Assembly: GCA_900555605.1 (NCBI GenBank)
Contig: USLW01000112.1
Span: forward strand, 1 to 6,684
From: an uncultured Clostridium sp.
Lineage (GTDB): Bacteria > Bacillota > Clostridia > UBA1212 > UBA1255
Length of the DNA stretch: 6,684 nt
Direction of reading: 5' to 3'
This document shows, piece after piece, positions 1 through 5,680 of this stretch (position 1 is the stretch's first letter; each line of letters begins with the position of its first letter). Under the pieces are notes generated by a model, which worked only from the letters and a program-made list of their open reading frames with translations, made no database searches and was not told the origin of the DNA. Made by a program: the position numbers and the translations under genes.

Positions 1-80
1 TACGCAAAAATAGAAATCCCCCACAAAAAGCCTCCGCCTCTGGGGGACCTGCAAAATCAATAAAACAGAAAATTCCCCTG
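1..80. other. Unassigned flank beyond the truncated intron
   Basis: No convincing gene is visible. A CCCCC (18-22) / GGGGG (42-46) inverted repeat could form a hairpin with a long loop, but it has no clean T tract and I do not call it a terminator. The segment begins where the expected 3' half of intron domain VI should be and is not. Confidence 0.3.
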
Positions 81-91
81 GCACCGACCTC

Positions 92-550
92 TCACCGCAC
101 CGTGCGTACCATTCGGTACACGGCGCATCCAATACAAGCAGACCGAATACGCTCGTATGCTTCGGATAGATCATAGTATCCGGCGCGTGCGAGCTTTTCA
201 TTTGAAATGGCTCTTTCCACGGAACTTGTCCCTGCCGTAAACCAGTACCCTCGTCGGCTCTTCGCTGTCATCCATGCATATTTCTCCGAGATACCCAGCT
301 TGAGCAGATTGCGGTATTTGGTTTTCGGCTTCTTCCATTGCTTCCAATGTACATTCGCAACCGTCTGCGTAGCCATCCGTTCCATTCGTCTATTCGTTTC
401 TTCATGGATGCAATGCCGTAGTAGTTCAGCCATCCGATCATGTACCGCTTGACATTTTCCATCACCTTGCGCACATTCTTCCCCTGGTTCCTGCGCATCA
501 GTTCCCGCAGCTTGTTCTTGGCTTTCAAAAGCAATTTTGGTGTTAGTATA
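92..550 (-). pseudogene. ltrA: Group II intron reverse transcriptase/maturase, C-terminal remnant, frameshifted
   Basis: This is the C-terminal part of a group II intron-encoded protein, which reverse transcribes and helps splice its host intron. Reading leftward, the maturase (X) domain is clear: KAKNKLRELMRRNQGKNV, GWLNYYGIASMKKRIDEW and RRRLRMYI in one frame, then WKQWKKPKTKYRNLLKLGI, SRRGYWFTAG and NEKLARAGY in another. The frame changes at about 345, where ATTGG replaces the ATTTGG that would give the family motif MYIWKQWKKPKT, so one T appears lost. The RT catalytic domain (YADD) and N-terminus are absent because the gene is cut near 550 by IS3-family sequence. The stop codon at 92-94 lies at the edge of the domain V hairpin. 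A full-length family member is usually 400-600 residues; about 150 remain here. It is certainly non-functional. Confidence 0.9.
94..127 (-). ncRNA. Group II intron domain V-like hairpin
   Basis: On the minus strand the segment folds as two stems separated by a two-base bulge on the 3' side. GCCGT pairs with ACGGT, GTACC pairs with GGTAC, and a GAAT tetraloop caps it. That is the layout of intron domain V, the catalytic core of the ribozyme (34 nt, GNRA-like loop, 2-nt bulge). The following minus-strand sequence GAGAGGTCGGTGCC looks like the linker and 5' half of domain VI. No matching GGCACC half with a branch-point A follows, so the intron's 3' end appears lost near position 80. The hairpin overlaps the maturase C-terminal codons. 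Its position right after a maturase ORF makes the identification fairly safe. Confidence 0.72.
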
Positions 551-554
551 TAAG

Positions 555-921
555 TGTGGACATGAAAAGTTGAACCACCTATAATATCAAGTGAAATAGT
601 AAAGGAGACAATGAACATGGCTAAAAACCAAAAATCTTATACTCCGGAATTCAAGCAGCAGATTGTGGATCTGTATAATGCCGGAGGAACCTCGTATCCA
701 AAACCGGAACGTGAGTATGGCGTAAATCAGAGCACCCTCAGCAGTTGGGTAAAACAGCTGATTCCGGTCAAGGTATCTGATACCGAAACTGTTACTGTAA
801 AGGAGCTTAAGGCTCTCCAGAAGGAAAATCAGCGCCTTAAGATTGAAAATGAAATAAAAAAAAAGCGACCGCCATATTCGCAAAAGAACAATAACCGAGA
901 TTGTGACTTTTATCCAGAAGC
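555..921 (+). mobile_element. Truncated IS3-family insertion sequence (left part only)
   Basis: The left boundary is inferred at the TGTGGACATG sequence starting at 555, where maturase coding similarity stops. It is followed by about 60 nt of leader and then OrfA with a ribosome-binding site. The element interrupts the group II intron remnant on its left. On its right only the first residues of OrfB (V-T-F-I-Q-K, about 903-920) remain before YD-repeat sequence begins. The DDE catalytic region of OrfB and the right inverted repeat are missing, so it cannot transpose by itself. Target-site duplication cannot be assessed because the right end is gone. The exact boundaries are inferred to within a few bases. 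Confidence 0.75.
617..894 (+). pseudogene. IS3-family transposase OrfA (helix-turn-helix), frame-disrupted at an A tract
   Basis: OrfA is the DNA-binding subunit of IS3-family transposases. The N-terminus (KNQKSYTPEFKQQIVDLYNAGG) and the helix-turn-helix (EYGVNQSTLSSWVKQ) are followed by a leucine-zipper-like helix (ELKALQKENQRLKIENEI). The ATG at 617 is preferred over the ATG at 611 because the AAAGGAG site (601-607) is then correctly spaced. The frame runs into nine A's and a G (856-865). Beyond it, the family C-terminus KKATAIFAKEQ and its TAA (892-894) sit in the -1 frame. A base was therefore probably lost around the expected leucine codon of EILKKATAIF. Ribosomal slippage on the A tract could in principle still yield the native tail. 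OrfB starts one further frame back, the normal IS3 arrangement. Confidence 0.85.
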
Positions 922-1908
922 TCCTGACCGTAACCGATGCCATGGGCAAGTTCACGACTTACACCTACAACGAACTTGGTTTGGTGGAAACGGTCACCGA
1001 TTCGATGAACCATGTCAGCGAGTATTCCTATAACTCCGGCCGTCAGAACACCGCAGTTCGCGATGCCGCAAACGGCGAGAGCGAAGCAGTCTACGACCTG
1101 CTTGGTAATGTTACAAGGCTGGAAGGTCCTCTCGACGGAGCGACCACTTACGCTTACAATGATATGGGAAGAATAATGTCACACATCTCCCGATAGTACA
1201 GTAAGCTATACTTACGATGCAAACGGAAACGTACTCACTATTTCTGACAGCCACGACACGATCATGAGAACATATGATGCTCTCAACCGTGTGACGAACT
1301 ATACAGACGTTAACGGCAGGATCATTCGCTACGATTACGATGCAGTAGGCAACCTCGCAAGGCTTATTATCCCGATAACACGGCAGGTACCTACGAATAT
1401 GACGCAAACCACAACCTCGTCAAGGTCACCGATTGGTCAAACCGTGTAACAGGCTACTCTTACGACGTAAACAACCGTGTAATCGGTGTCACCAAGCCCG
1501 ACGGAAGTGTAACAACAACTATTTACGACAATAAGCAGAGGGTGACTTCGACGGTAGAAAAAAACTCTGGCGGTGCGGTTATTACCGGATTTGAGTACAT
1601 TTACGATGATCTTTCGAGGATAATCGAGGAAAAGGTACTTGCAAATTCTACTAAAATGTGCCACACTTATAGTGCATTGGGTAGGGTAGTATCCAAAGCG
1701 GTTAAGAAACTGAGTGATAACTCGGTAATCTCTACCGAAAGCTTCACTTATGACGCGTCAGGCAACATTACCGATGCATCGAATAGTTGCTTCCAGTATG
1801 ACACCAACAACCGTCTTGTAGTGTTCAACGGAAACTCCGTGTCTTACGATTCAGAGTTTCACCTATGACTCTGCAAACAGACTTGTTTCAGCTGACGGTC
1901 ATGTTTGA
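921..1908 (+). pseudogene. Rhs/YD-repeat protein remnant, three frame breaks
   Basis: YD-repeat (Rhs/teneurin-type) proteins form a beta-strand cocoon that encloses a C-terminal toxin. About 16 YD-type units are readable across frames, among them YTYNELG, YSYNSG, YAYNDMG, YTYDANGNV, YDYDAVGNL, YEYDANHNL, YSYDVNNRV, FTYDASGNI, FQYDTNNRL and TYDSANRLVSADG. The frame changes near 1180, near 1365 (CTTATTAT where CTTACTTAT would read on) and near 1855; the last fragment stops at TGA 1906-1908. The N-terminal export region is missing, replaced by IS sequence. The conserved Rhs-associated core (RYYDPxxGRY...DPIG type) before the toxin tip is also absent. A full gene would be several kilobases, so this is a decayed internal piece. 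Confidence 0.88.
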
Positions 1909-2411
1909 AATCTGAGTTCTTCTTGAAAACACCCAAAGGAAAAATTAATGGTGGTGCCGTTTTAAACTATGCAGGGATTGCTATTGATACCATCGATGGT
2001 ATTATTGAAAACGTTGAAGATGGCACGCGAACTCAAAAAGTAGTATCAGATGCCATTGTTGATGTAGGTACAGGAGCTGGTATCATTGCAGGATCAACGG
2101 CTATTGGTTCGGCCGTGGGTTCGGTTGTTCCCGTAGCAGGAAATATTATTGGCGCTGGTGTAGGTTTTGTTTCTGGAATAGTTATTGACTGGGCTGTTAA
2201 TGCTGACTTTATTGCTGGAAAATCATTAGTTGATTGGACTAAGGAAGGTGCTGGTTGGGTTGCTGACCGTGTAGTTGATGCCGGTGAATGGATCGAAGAT
2301 ACGGCTGTTGATGTGTGGGATGCAACAACTGATTTCTTTGGAGATGCAGGTGATGCAGTAGGCGGCTTCTTTGAAGATGTAGGTGGTTTCTTCTCTGGAT
2401 TGTTTGCATAA
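1905..2411 (+). CDS. Glycine-zipper toxin-tail-like protein (orphan polymorphic toxin C-terminus), putative
   Basis: The frame is open for 168 codons. Residues about 14-40 (INGGAVLNYAGIAIDTIDG) resemble the linker found before C-terminal domains of Firmicute LXG/Rhs toxins. Residues about 54-98 are a glycine-rich hydrophobic stretch with repeated small-residue spacing (GTGAGIIAG, AIGSAVGS, AGNIIGAGVGF), a glycine-zipper pattern typical of membrane-inserting, pore-forming toxins. The C-terminus has amphipathic repeats rich in D/G/F (DFFGDAGDAVGGFFEDVGG). The only available start is a TTG at 1905 with no Shine-Dalgarno, and the frame overlaps the stop of the YD-repeat remnant, so this is probably a toxin tip cut from its carrier and possibly not translated. 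The membrane protein gene follows 18 bp downstream, fitting a toxin-immunity pair. The pore-forming function is inferred from composition only. Confidence 0.6.
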   Translation: MKSEFFLKTPKGKINGGAVLNYAGIAIDTIDGIIENVEDGTRTQKVVSDAIVDVGTGAGIIAGSTAIGSAVGSVVPVAGNIIGAGVGFVSGIVIDWAVNADFIAGKSLVDWTKEGAGWVADRVVDAGEWIEDTAVDVWDATTDFFGDAGDAVGGFFEDVGGFFSGLFA

Positions 2412-2416
2412 GATTT

Positions 2417-2422
2417 AGGAGG
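2417..2422 (+). promoter_or_regulatory. Ribosome-binding site of the putative immunity gene
   Basis: AGGAGG lies 7 nt before the ATG at 2430, a near-ideal spacing. It contrasts with the upstream toxin-like frame, which has no such signal, and suggests that selection kept the membrane protein expressed. Confidence 0.85.
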
Positions 2423-2429
2423 ATAATAT

Positions 2430-3317
2430 ATGAGAGAGAAGGTACGTGATTTAATATATCTTGATACAAAACGATACATGTCTCTTGCTAATCTAAGAGT
2501 GTTTTATTGGGCAATCATTATCATTCCGTTCTTTATGGTAGTAATGAGTGTTGTCTCAATCAATATGATCGGACTTAATCCAAGGTCGTTGTTTCCGCTT
2601 GCTTCTGTTGCAATATGGAGTTTACTTTATTGGGTATTCGTTTTGACAATTCAAAGTAAGCGAACGAAAAAAAGCTTTGAACTTAGATTTCTTGTCAATG
2701 GTATATCCGGATTGTTTCTATCTTCTCTCTTTTGGATATTCGTTGCATCATTCAACCTTGCATCTGATACACCTTTCTTAAAATTTGATTTTTTTCTGTG
2801 GATATTGGGCTTCTACCTATTTTTCTCCTTGATCTATGTATTTGCAATAATACTGTGTGTGCATAAAGGTGTTTTTGCTTTGATAAAAGAGAAGAGTAAA
2901 ACTAAGACTGCTCTTAAGGTGTCTGCTTTTTTCGGAGCATTGATTCCCGCTTCGGGCGTGATCGGAATGTATACATCTCGATTAATGCGTGCTCATGCAA
3001 GTATAAGTATGCAACATTCGATAATGACAATACTTACGAGCTTATTGATATTTCTCCCTGCACTAACTCACATCAATTTTGTCCAGTTTTATTATTGTAA
3101 GAAATACGGGATTGATTGCGATGAGTATGGAAATACAATGTCGCCTGAACTTGAAAGGAAGCCGAAGAAAGTCAAAAAGGTAAAGAAAAGCAAAGAAACA
3201 GATAAGAATGGTAAAAAGAAAATGCCATTAATCCTTAAAGTTGTTATTGGTATTGCCGGTGTTCCAATTGTAGCGTTCATTCTGCTACTGTTCATAGGAT
3301 TTCTTCTTAGCCTATGA
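2430..3317 (+). CDS. Polytopic membrane protein, putative immunity protein to the upstream toxin tail
   Basis: I do not recognise a named family for these 295 residues. About seven hydrophobic segments are visible: residues 24-45, 54-74, 88-110, 120-144, 161-181, 198-218 and 269-295. A conserved-looking loop YYCKKYGIDCDEYGNT (221-236) follows segment six. A very lysine-rich cytoplasmic stretch (243-264, KPKKVKKVKKSK...) separates it from the last helix. No enzyme motif is seen. The gene starts 18 bp after the glycine-zipper frame with a strong AGGAGG, so co-transcription is likely. Immunity to pore-forming toxins is commonly provided by small polytopic membrane proteins sitting just downstream, hence the proposed role. 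Base composition is distinctly AT-rich compared with the genes right of 3520, suggesting separate acquisition. A transport or sensor role cannot be excluded. Confidence 0.7.
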   Translation: MREKVRDLIYLDTKRYMSLANLRVFYWAIIIIPFFMVVMSVVSINMIGLNPRSLFPLASVAIWSLLYWVFVLTIQSKRTKKSFELRFLVNGISGLFLSSLFWIFVASFNLASDTPFLKFDFFLWILGFYLFFSLIYVFAIILCVHKGVFALIKEKSKTKTALKVSAFFGALIPASGVIGMYTSRLMRAHASISMQHSIMTILTSLLIFLPALTHINFVQFYYCKKYGIDCDEYGNTMSPELERKPKKVKKVKKSKETDKNGKKKMPLILKVVIGIAGVPIVAFILLLFIGFLLSL

Positions 3318-3330
3318 CAATTTAATAACT

Positions 3331-3516
3331 TTAAAACAGCTCGGGCTCTTGTGTACCCATACCAGTATCAAGACGTCCTTCTCGAGCCGCTTTCTGCCAA
3401 CCATAAAGCGTATTGATTGGAATCCCCAATTCAGCAGCTGCTTTAACCGTGCCGTTTTCCTTGGATAATTTGATTGCCTGTTTCTTGTATTCGGATATAC
3501 GTAAAAATCTCCGCCT
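3331..3516 (-). pseudogene. Second IS3-family OrfA remnant, truncated at both ends
   Basis: On the minus strand the frame reads ISEYKKQAIKLSKENGTVKA, then AAELGIPINTLYGWQKAARE and GRLDTGMGTQEPE. This is the helix-turn-helix N-terminal half of an IS3-family transposase OrfA. It lacks its start, since an in-frame TGA lies just upstream near 3520. It also lacks the leucine-zipper half, stopping at TAA 3331-3333 right after GTQEPELF. It differs clearly in sequence from the OrfA at 617, so it comes from a different insertion sequence. It lies between the putative immunity gene and the integrase-like gene, marking the edge where the AT-rich toxin module meets GC-richer sequence. Confidence 0.8.
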
Positions 3517-3519
3517 GTC

Positions 3520-4485
3520 TCAAGCCTCCATTCCGTGATAGCAGCGCTTCCATTTTAAATAATGCTTTTTAAACTCAGCGGCAGCGGCCCTGTCGCCTTC
3601 GTGCAGCCCGGTCCGGATCGCCTCGTGCAGGGGCATGCCGGAAAGCTCCAGCTCATAAATCTTACAATATAATATATTCCGTTTTATGCGCGGCAGACTC
3701 AGCTGATAGCCCCGCTGCACGGCGTATGCATTAAAACGGAAAAGCAGCATAGAAACGCCGTCGTTGCGCATCCGGTCAGCACCTGACGTACGAAACAGAA
3801 GCGCACTCCGTGCATAAGTCTTTCTCTCTCCGGAGGGAAAGCTGCGGTAATCCGCTGCCTGCGCATATGCCTGCACAATCTGAAAGTCAGCGGCATCCAG
3901 GAAAACCCGGCCTCCGCTTTCCGGCAGGCAGAGACTTTGATCTGCCGCCCGCAGCGCATCTTTGCGGATTTTCAGGATTTCCTCCAACTCAATGCCGAAC
4001 CAGACTAAATGAACCACTGCTTTCAGATCCAGCAATGTTTCGTCCGGCGCAAGCCCCGCGGCTTCTGCCGTCTGATTGATCTTATCGTCAAGATCCCGAA
4101 GATCCCTGTAATAATACATGGAAAATTGCTGATCCTCTACGATATCCTGAAACCGGAGCCCAGAGAGCAGTTCCGTAAATCGTTCCGTGTCATATCCCTT
4201 TTCGGCGAAATAGCGCGACAATGCCAAAAGGAACGACTTTGTACGGTAAAAAGGCGTTTTTGACAAGTTCCCCTTTTCACTCTTAAATAAGGAGCATATC
4301 TCCTCCAAACGCATATCCGCAATCCGCTCCGGGTCGCCTCCGGTAAGCTGTACAAGCGTACTGCAAAGCTTTTCCAGCCGTCTTCTTTTGTCCTCAGACG
4401 CATCCGCGCAGTATGCTTCCATAAACGCTGCGATCAAATCTTCCACCCCGTTTCCGATCTTCCTGTGTGACAGGTCATGATCCAT
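3520..4485 (-). CDS. Tyrosine-recombinase-fold protein with degenerate active site (MrpR-like repressor or decayed integrase)
   Basis: The 321-residue protein (from ATG 4485) has the two-part layout of tyrosine recombinases. A helical N-terminal domain around FYRTKSFLLALSRYFAEKGYD is followed by a catalytic-domain-like core. LDLKAVVHLVWFGIELEEIL aligns by eye with the family's alvlLltGlRisEll helix, but the first catalytic Arg is Glu. LSLPRIKRNILYCKIYEL resembles the HxxR segment with the His replaced and one Arg kept. The LGH box is not recognisable. A Tyr in KKHYLKWKRCY might occupy the nucleophile position, but this is uncertain. Such catalytically altered integrase folds serve as DNA-binding repressors, for example MrpR of phage SPbeta. 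Start choice: the in-frame TTG at 4518 lies inside the -35 box, so ATG 4485 or GTG 4446 is more credible. No good Shine-Dalgarno precedes ATG 4485. Confidence 0.6.
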   Translation of the reverse strand: MDHDLSHRKIGNGVEDLIAAFMEAYCADASEDKRRRLEKLCSTLVQLTGGDPERIADMRLEEICSLFKSEKGNLSKTPFYRTKSFLLALSRYFAEKGYDTERFTELLSGLRFQDIVEDQQFSMYYYRDLRDLDDKINQTAEAAGLAPDETLLDLKAVVHLVWFGIELEEILKIRKDALRAADQSLCLPESGGRVFLDAADFQIVQAYAQAADYRSFPSGERKTYARSALLFRTSGADRMRNDGVSMLLFRFNAYAVQRGYQLSLPRIKRNILYCKIYELELSGMPLHEAIRTGLHEGDRAAAAEFKKHYLKWKRCYHGMEA

Positions 4486-4489
4486 GCAG

Positions 4490-4518
4490 ATTATACATAA
4501 AACGGGTACAGCAGTCAA
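4490..4518 (-). promoter_or_regulatory. Consensus sigma-A promoter of the integrase-like gene
   Basis: On the minus strand, TTGACT (4513-4518), a 17-bp spacer and a perfect TATAAT (4490-4495) are present. Transcription should start around 4481-4485, which coincides with the ATG at 4485, so the transcript would be leaderless or translation would begin at the GTG at 4446, which has AGGAAG upstream. The promoter lets this gene be expressed independently of the upstream small-gene cluster. Confidence 0.8.
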
Positions 4519-4566
4519 GCGGAACTGTATTCCACATTTTGAGAGCAGCAGCAGCCAGGACGATTC

Positions 4567-4950
4567 TTATGCCTGAAGCCGTCTGTAAGCCTTTAGGCAG
4601 TGCGCCAGCAGAAGTTTGAGCTCTGCTTCGTCGGGAACTGCGCGATAAGTTACAATATCGTAATCATAGCTGTATACAAGCACATAAAAGGAAAGCGCTC
4701 CCCGCGTATCGATTAATAAATAGGTATCAATGATTCCATCGAATAAATACCGGGACAGACTTTCTCCGTCCAGTTTGATGCTGCATAAATATTCCTCATC
4801 CCAATACGGCGGCAGAATTAAAAATGCCTCTATCAGCGGAATCTCATAGAAATCATGGCCATCGTAATCATACGCACTGTATTTCGCATACTGCGCCGCC
4901 CCTGTTTCCGGCGCCTCCCTGACGGGATCTGTCATTTCAAATAGTCTCAT
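4567..4950 (-). CDS. Unrecognised 127-residue acidic, Tyr-rich protein
   Basis: I do not recognise the family. The protein is acidic and tyrosine-rich (KYSAYDYDGHDFYEIP, YVLVYSYDYDIVTYRAVPDE), with alternating hydrophobic/polar stretches suggesting a small alpha/beta cytosolic fold. It ends in a helix (AELKLLLAHCLKAYRRLQA). There is no signal peptide, membrane segment or metal-binding motif. The start ATG at 4950 is supported by GGAGG (4957-4961) six bases upstream. The ATG overlaps the last codons of the preceding small ORF (stop at 4937-4939), which suggests translational coupling. It belongs to the leftward cluster driven from 5724-5752. By position, between a repressor module and an integrase-like gene, it may be a regulatory or accessory protein of the mobile element; this is inference only. 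Confidence 0.72.
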   Translation of the reverse strand: MRLFEMTDPVREAPETGAAQYAKYSAYDYDGHDFYEIPLIEAFLILPPYWDEEYLCSIKLDGESLSRYLFDGIIDTYLLIDTRGALSFYVLVYSYDYDIVTYRAVPDEAELKLLLAHCLKAYRRLQA

Positions 4951-5200
4951 AGGAATCCTCCGTTATGCGCAGAAGTCTTGCCGCCGGCAGTGGACGTTCG
5001 CGCAGAAAAACATAAAAAAGTTCAAGTCGATATGTACATTTCCGTAAAACGGATCTAAAAGCATACAGCGGAAATTGGTTTGAAAGCGTGATAAAAAGGC
5101 GGACAGAAGCCTGTCCATTGAAAGCAGTGCCGAAAAAATAAAAACAGTACAGGACAATATGGCAATCGGCAAAGGGATTTTTGCCGCAGCAGCTCTGCAT
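4937..5200 (-). CDS. Small hypothetical ORF, possibly degenerate (87 residues)
   Basis: A frame from ATG 5200 reads through QASVRLFITLSNQFPLYAFR, then SVLRKCTYRLELFYVFLRER and PLPAARLLRITEDSYETI. It ends 14 nt inside the next gene. Of the two competing frames here this one has the more natural codon use and protein-like ending, and the overlap carries the next gene's GGAGG site. Its start is weak: no clear Shine-Dalgarno precedes 5200, and the first residues (QSCCGKNPF) are unconvincing, so it may be a 5'-damaged gene. A hydrophobic stretch (HIVLYCFYFFGTAF) near the N-terminus could be a membrane anchor. I cannot assign a function. If it is not coding, 4951-5234 is an otherwise empty gap in the operon. 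Confidence 0.4.
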   Translation of the reverse strand: MQSCCGKNPFADCHIVLYCFYFFGTAFNGQASVRLFITLSNQFPLYAFRSVLRKCTYRLELFYVFLRERPLPAARLLRITEDSYETI

Positions 5201-5234
5201 AGTATTTCGTCTGCCTGCTGAGAAACAGGTCGGG

Positions 5235-5486
5235 TCAGATTACAATCGTGTAATCACACGGCGGATAATCAAAGACAACGCCAAGCTTCTGCGCCGCGGT
5301 ATGCAGCGCATCGTACAGGTCCGGCATACTGCTGAAACAGTATGTGAATTCGCCCTTTTGTTCGGCCTCCCGCAGAAAAATTCTCAGCTTGTCCGCAGTA
5401 TCCGCCGCAATCCCCTCCGGAAAATACAGCGGAACCGCCGCCGGACTGTTTCGAAAGGTGATATGCAGCCAATAAATTTTTTTCAT
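5235..5486 (-). CDS. Unrecognised 83-residue protein, first well-supported gene of the leftward cluster
   Basis: The sequence begins MKKIYWLHITFRN and ends LGVVFDYPPCDYTIVI. I do not recognise a family. It looks like a small cytosolic alpha/beta protein: a hydrophobic strand at the start, a central amphipathic helix (DTADKLRIFLREAEQKGEF) and a second helix (DLYDALHTAAQKLG). No membrane segment or catalytic motif is visible. The ATG at 5486 is chosen because AGGAGG (5496-5501) sits nine bases upstream; the in-frame TTG two codons earlier is too close to it. The gene lies downstream of the consensus promoter at 5724-5752, so it is likely controlled by the adjacent XRE repressor. The compact hydrophobic/acidic make-up would suit an antirepressor or anti-defence protein, but that is speculation. 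Confidence 0.75.
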   Translation of the reverse strand: MKKIYWLHITFRNSPAAVPLYFPEGIAADTADKLRIFLREAEQKGEFTYCFSSMPDLYDALHTAAQKLGVVFDYPPCDYTIVI

Positions 5487-5513
5487 TTGCAATTTCCTCC
5501 TTTTGTTTCGGAT

Positions 5514-5654
5514 CTATTTGCCCCTTGATTGATGGCGGCCGGCCATGGGCATGGCGATCTCAATCGCCAGGACATCCCGCTGCCTAAACCGCTTATATTT
5601 CGCTACTCCACCGCGCCGATAAAGAAACCGGCACGGCGTCACGTTTCGCGACAT
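5514..5654 (-). CDS. Possible 46-residue basic peptide
   Basis: The frame from ATG 5654 reads MSRNVTPCRFLYRRGGVAKY, then KRFRQRDVLAIEIAMPMAGR and ends HQSRGK. It is rich in Arg and Lys. It begins five bases after the stop of a tiny upstream ORF, so it could be translated by reinitiation; no independent Shine-Dalgarno is evident. The same frame continues upstream to ATG 5711, just after the predicted transcription start, giving a longer leaderless version. It ends 28 bp before the 83-residue gene. Function unknown; it may be non-coding leader. Confidence 0.3.
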   Translation of the reverse strand: MSRNVTPCRFLYRRGGVAKYKRFRQRDVLAIEIAMPMAGRHQSRGK

Positions 5655-5659
5655 CTTAC

Positions 5660-5680
5660 TTAATAAATAAAAAATCGCAT
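5660..5680 (-). CDS. Tiny leader ORF (MRFFIY) with a strong ribosome-binding site
   Basis: A perfect AGGAGG (5689-5694) lies eight bases before an ATG that opens only six codons (Met-Arg-Phe-Phe-Ile-Tyr) before TAA. It lies in the 5' leader of the leftward cluster. Such a minimal ORF could tune downstream translation through reinitiation at ATG 5654, or be a remnant. No attenuator hairpin is obvious. Confidence 0.35.
   Translation of the reverse strand: MRFFIY

Noticed and set aside
17..47. CCCCC/GGGGG hairpin as an intrinsic terminator
   Set aside because: The loop is about 19 nt, the stem only five to six pairs, and there is no T tract directly after it on either strand.
903..1870. Repeated short motifs in the YD region as a CRISPR or DNA repeat array
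   Set aside because: The repeats are degenerate at DNA level and conserved as YD-type protein motifs; no identical direct repeats with unique spacers are visible.
2033..2479. 148-codon minus-strand frame rich in Pro, Thr, Ser and Ala opposite the glycine-zipper ORF
   Set aside because: The composition is the antisense image of Gly/Val/Asp codons; it has no ribosome-binding site and overlaps a more credible coding frame with a co-oriented partner.
3520..4518. TTG start at 4518 for the integrase-like gene
   Set aside because: The TTG is part of the -35 hexamer of a near-perfect promoter, so it would not be in the transcript.
4963..5172. Alternative 69-codon minus-strand frame ending just before the 127-residue gene
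   Set aside because: It starts with TTG without a ribosome-binding site and its Phe/Cys-rich sequence looks like a shifted reading of the better 4937-5200 frame; still possible but less likely.
5181..5528. 115-codon plus-strand frame opposite the 83-residue gene
   Set aside because: It is antisense to a gene with a strong ribosome-binding site and has no start signal; its Arg-rich, low-complexity composition is typical of shadow frames.
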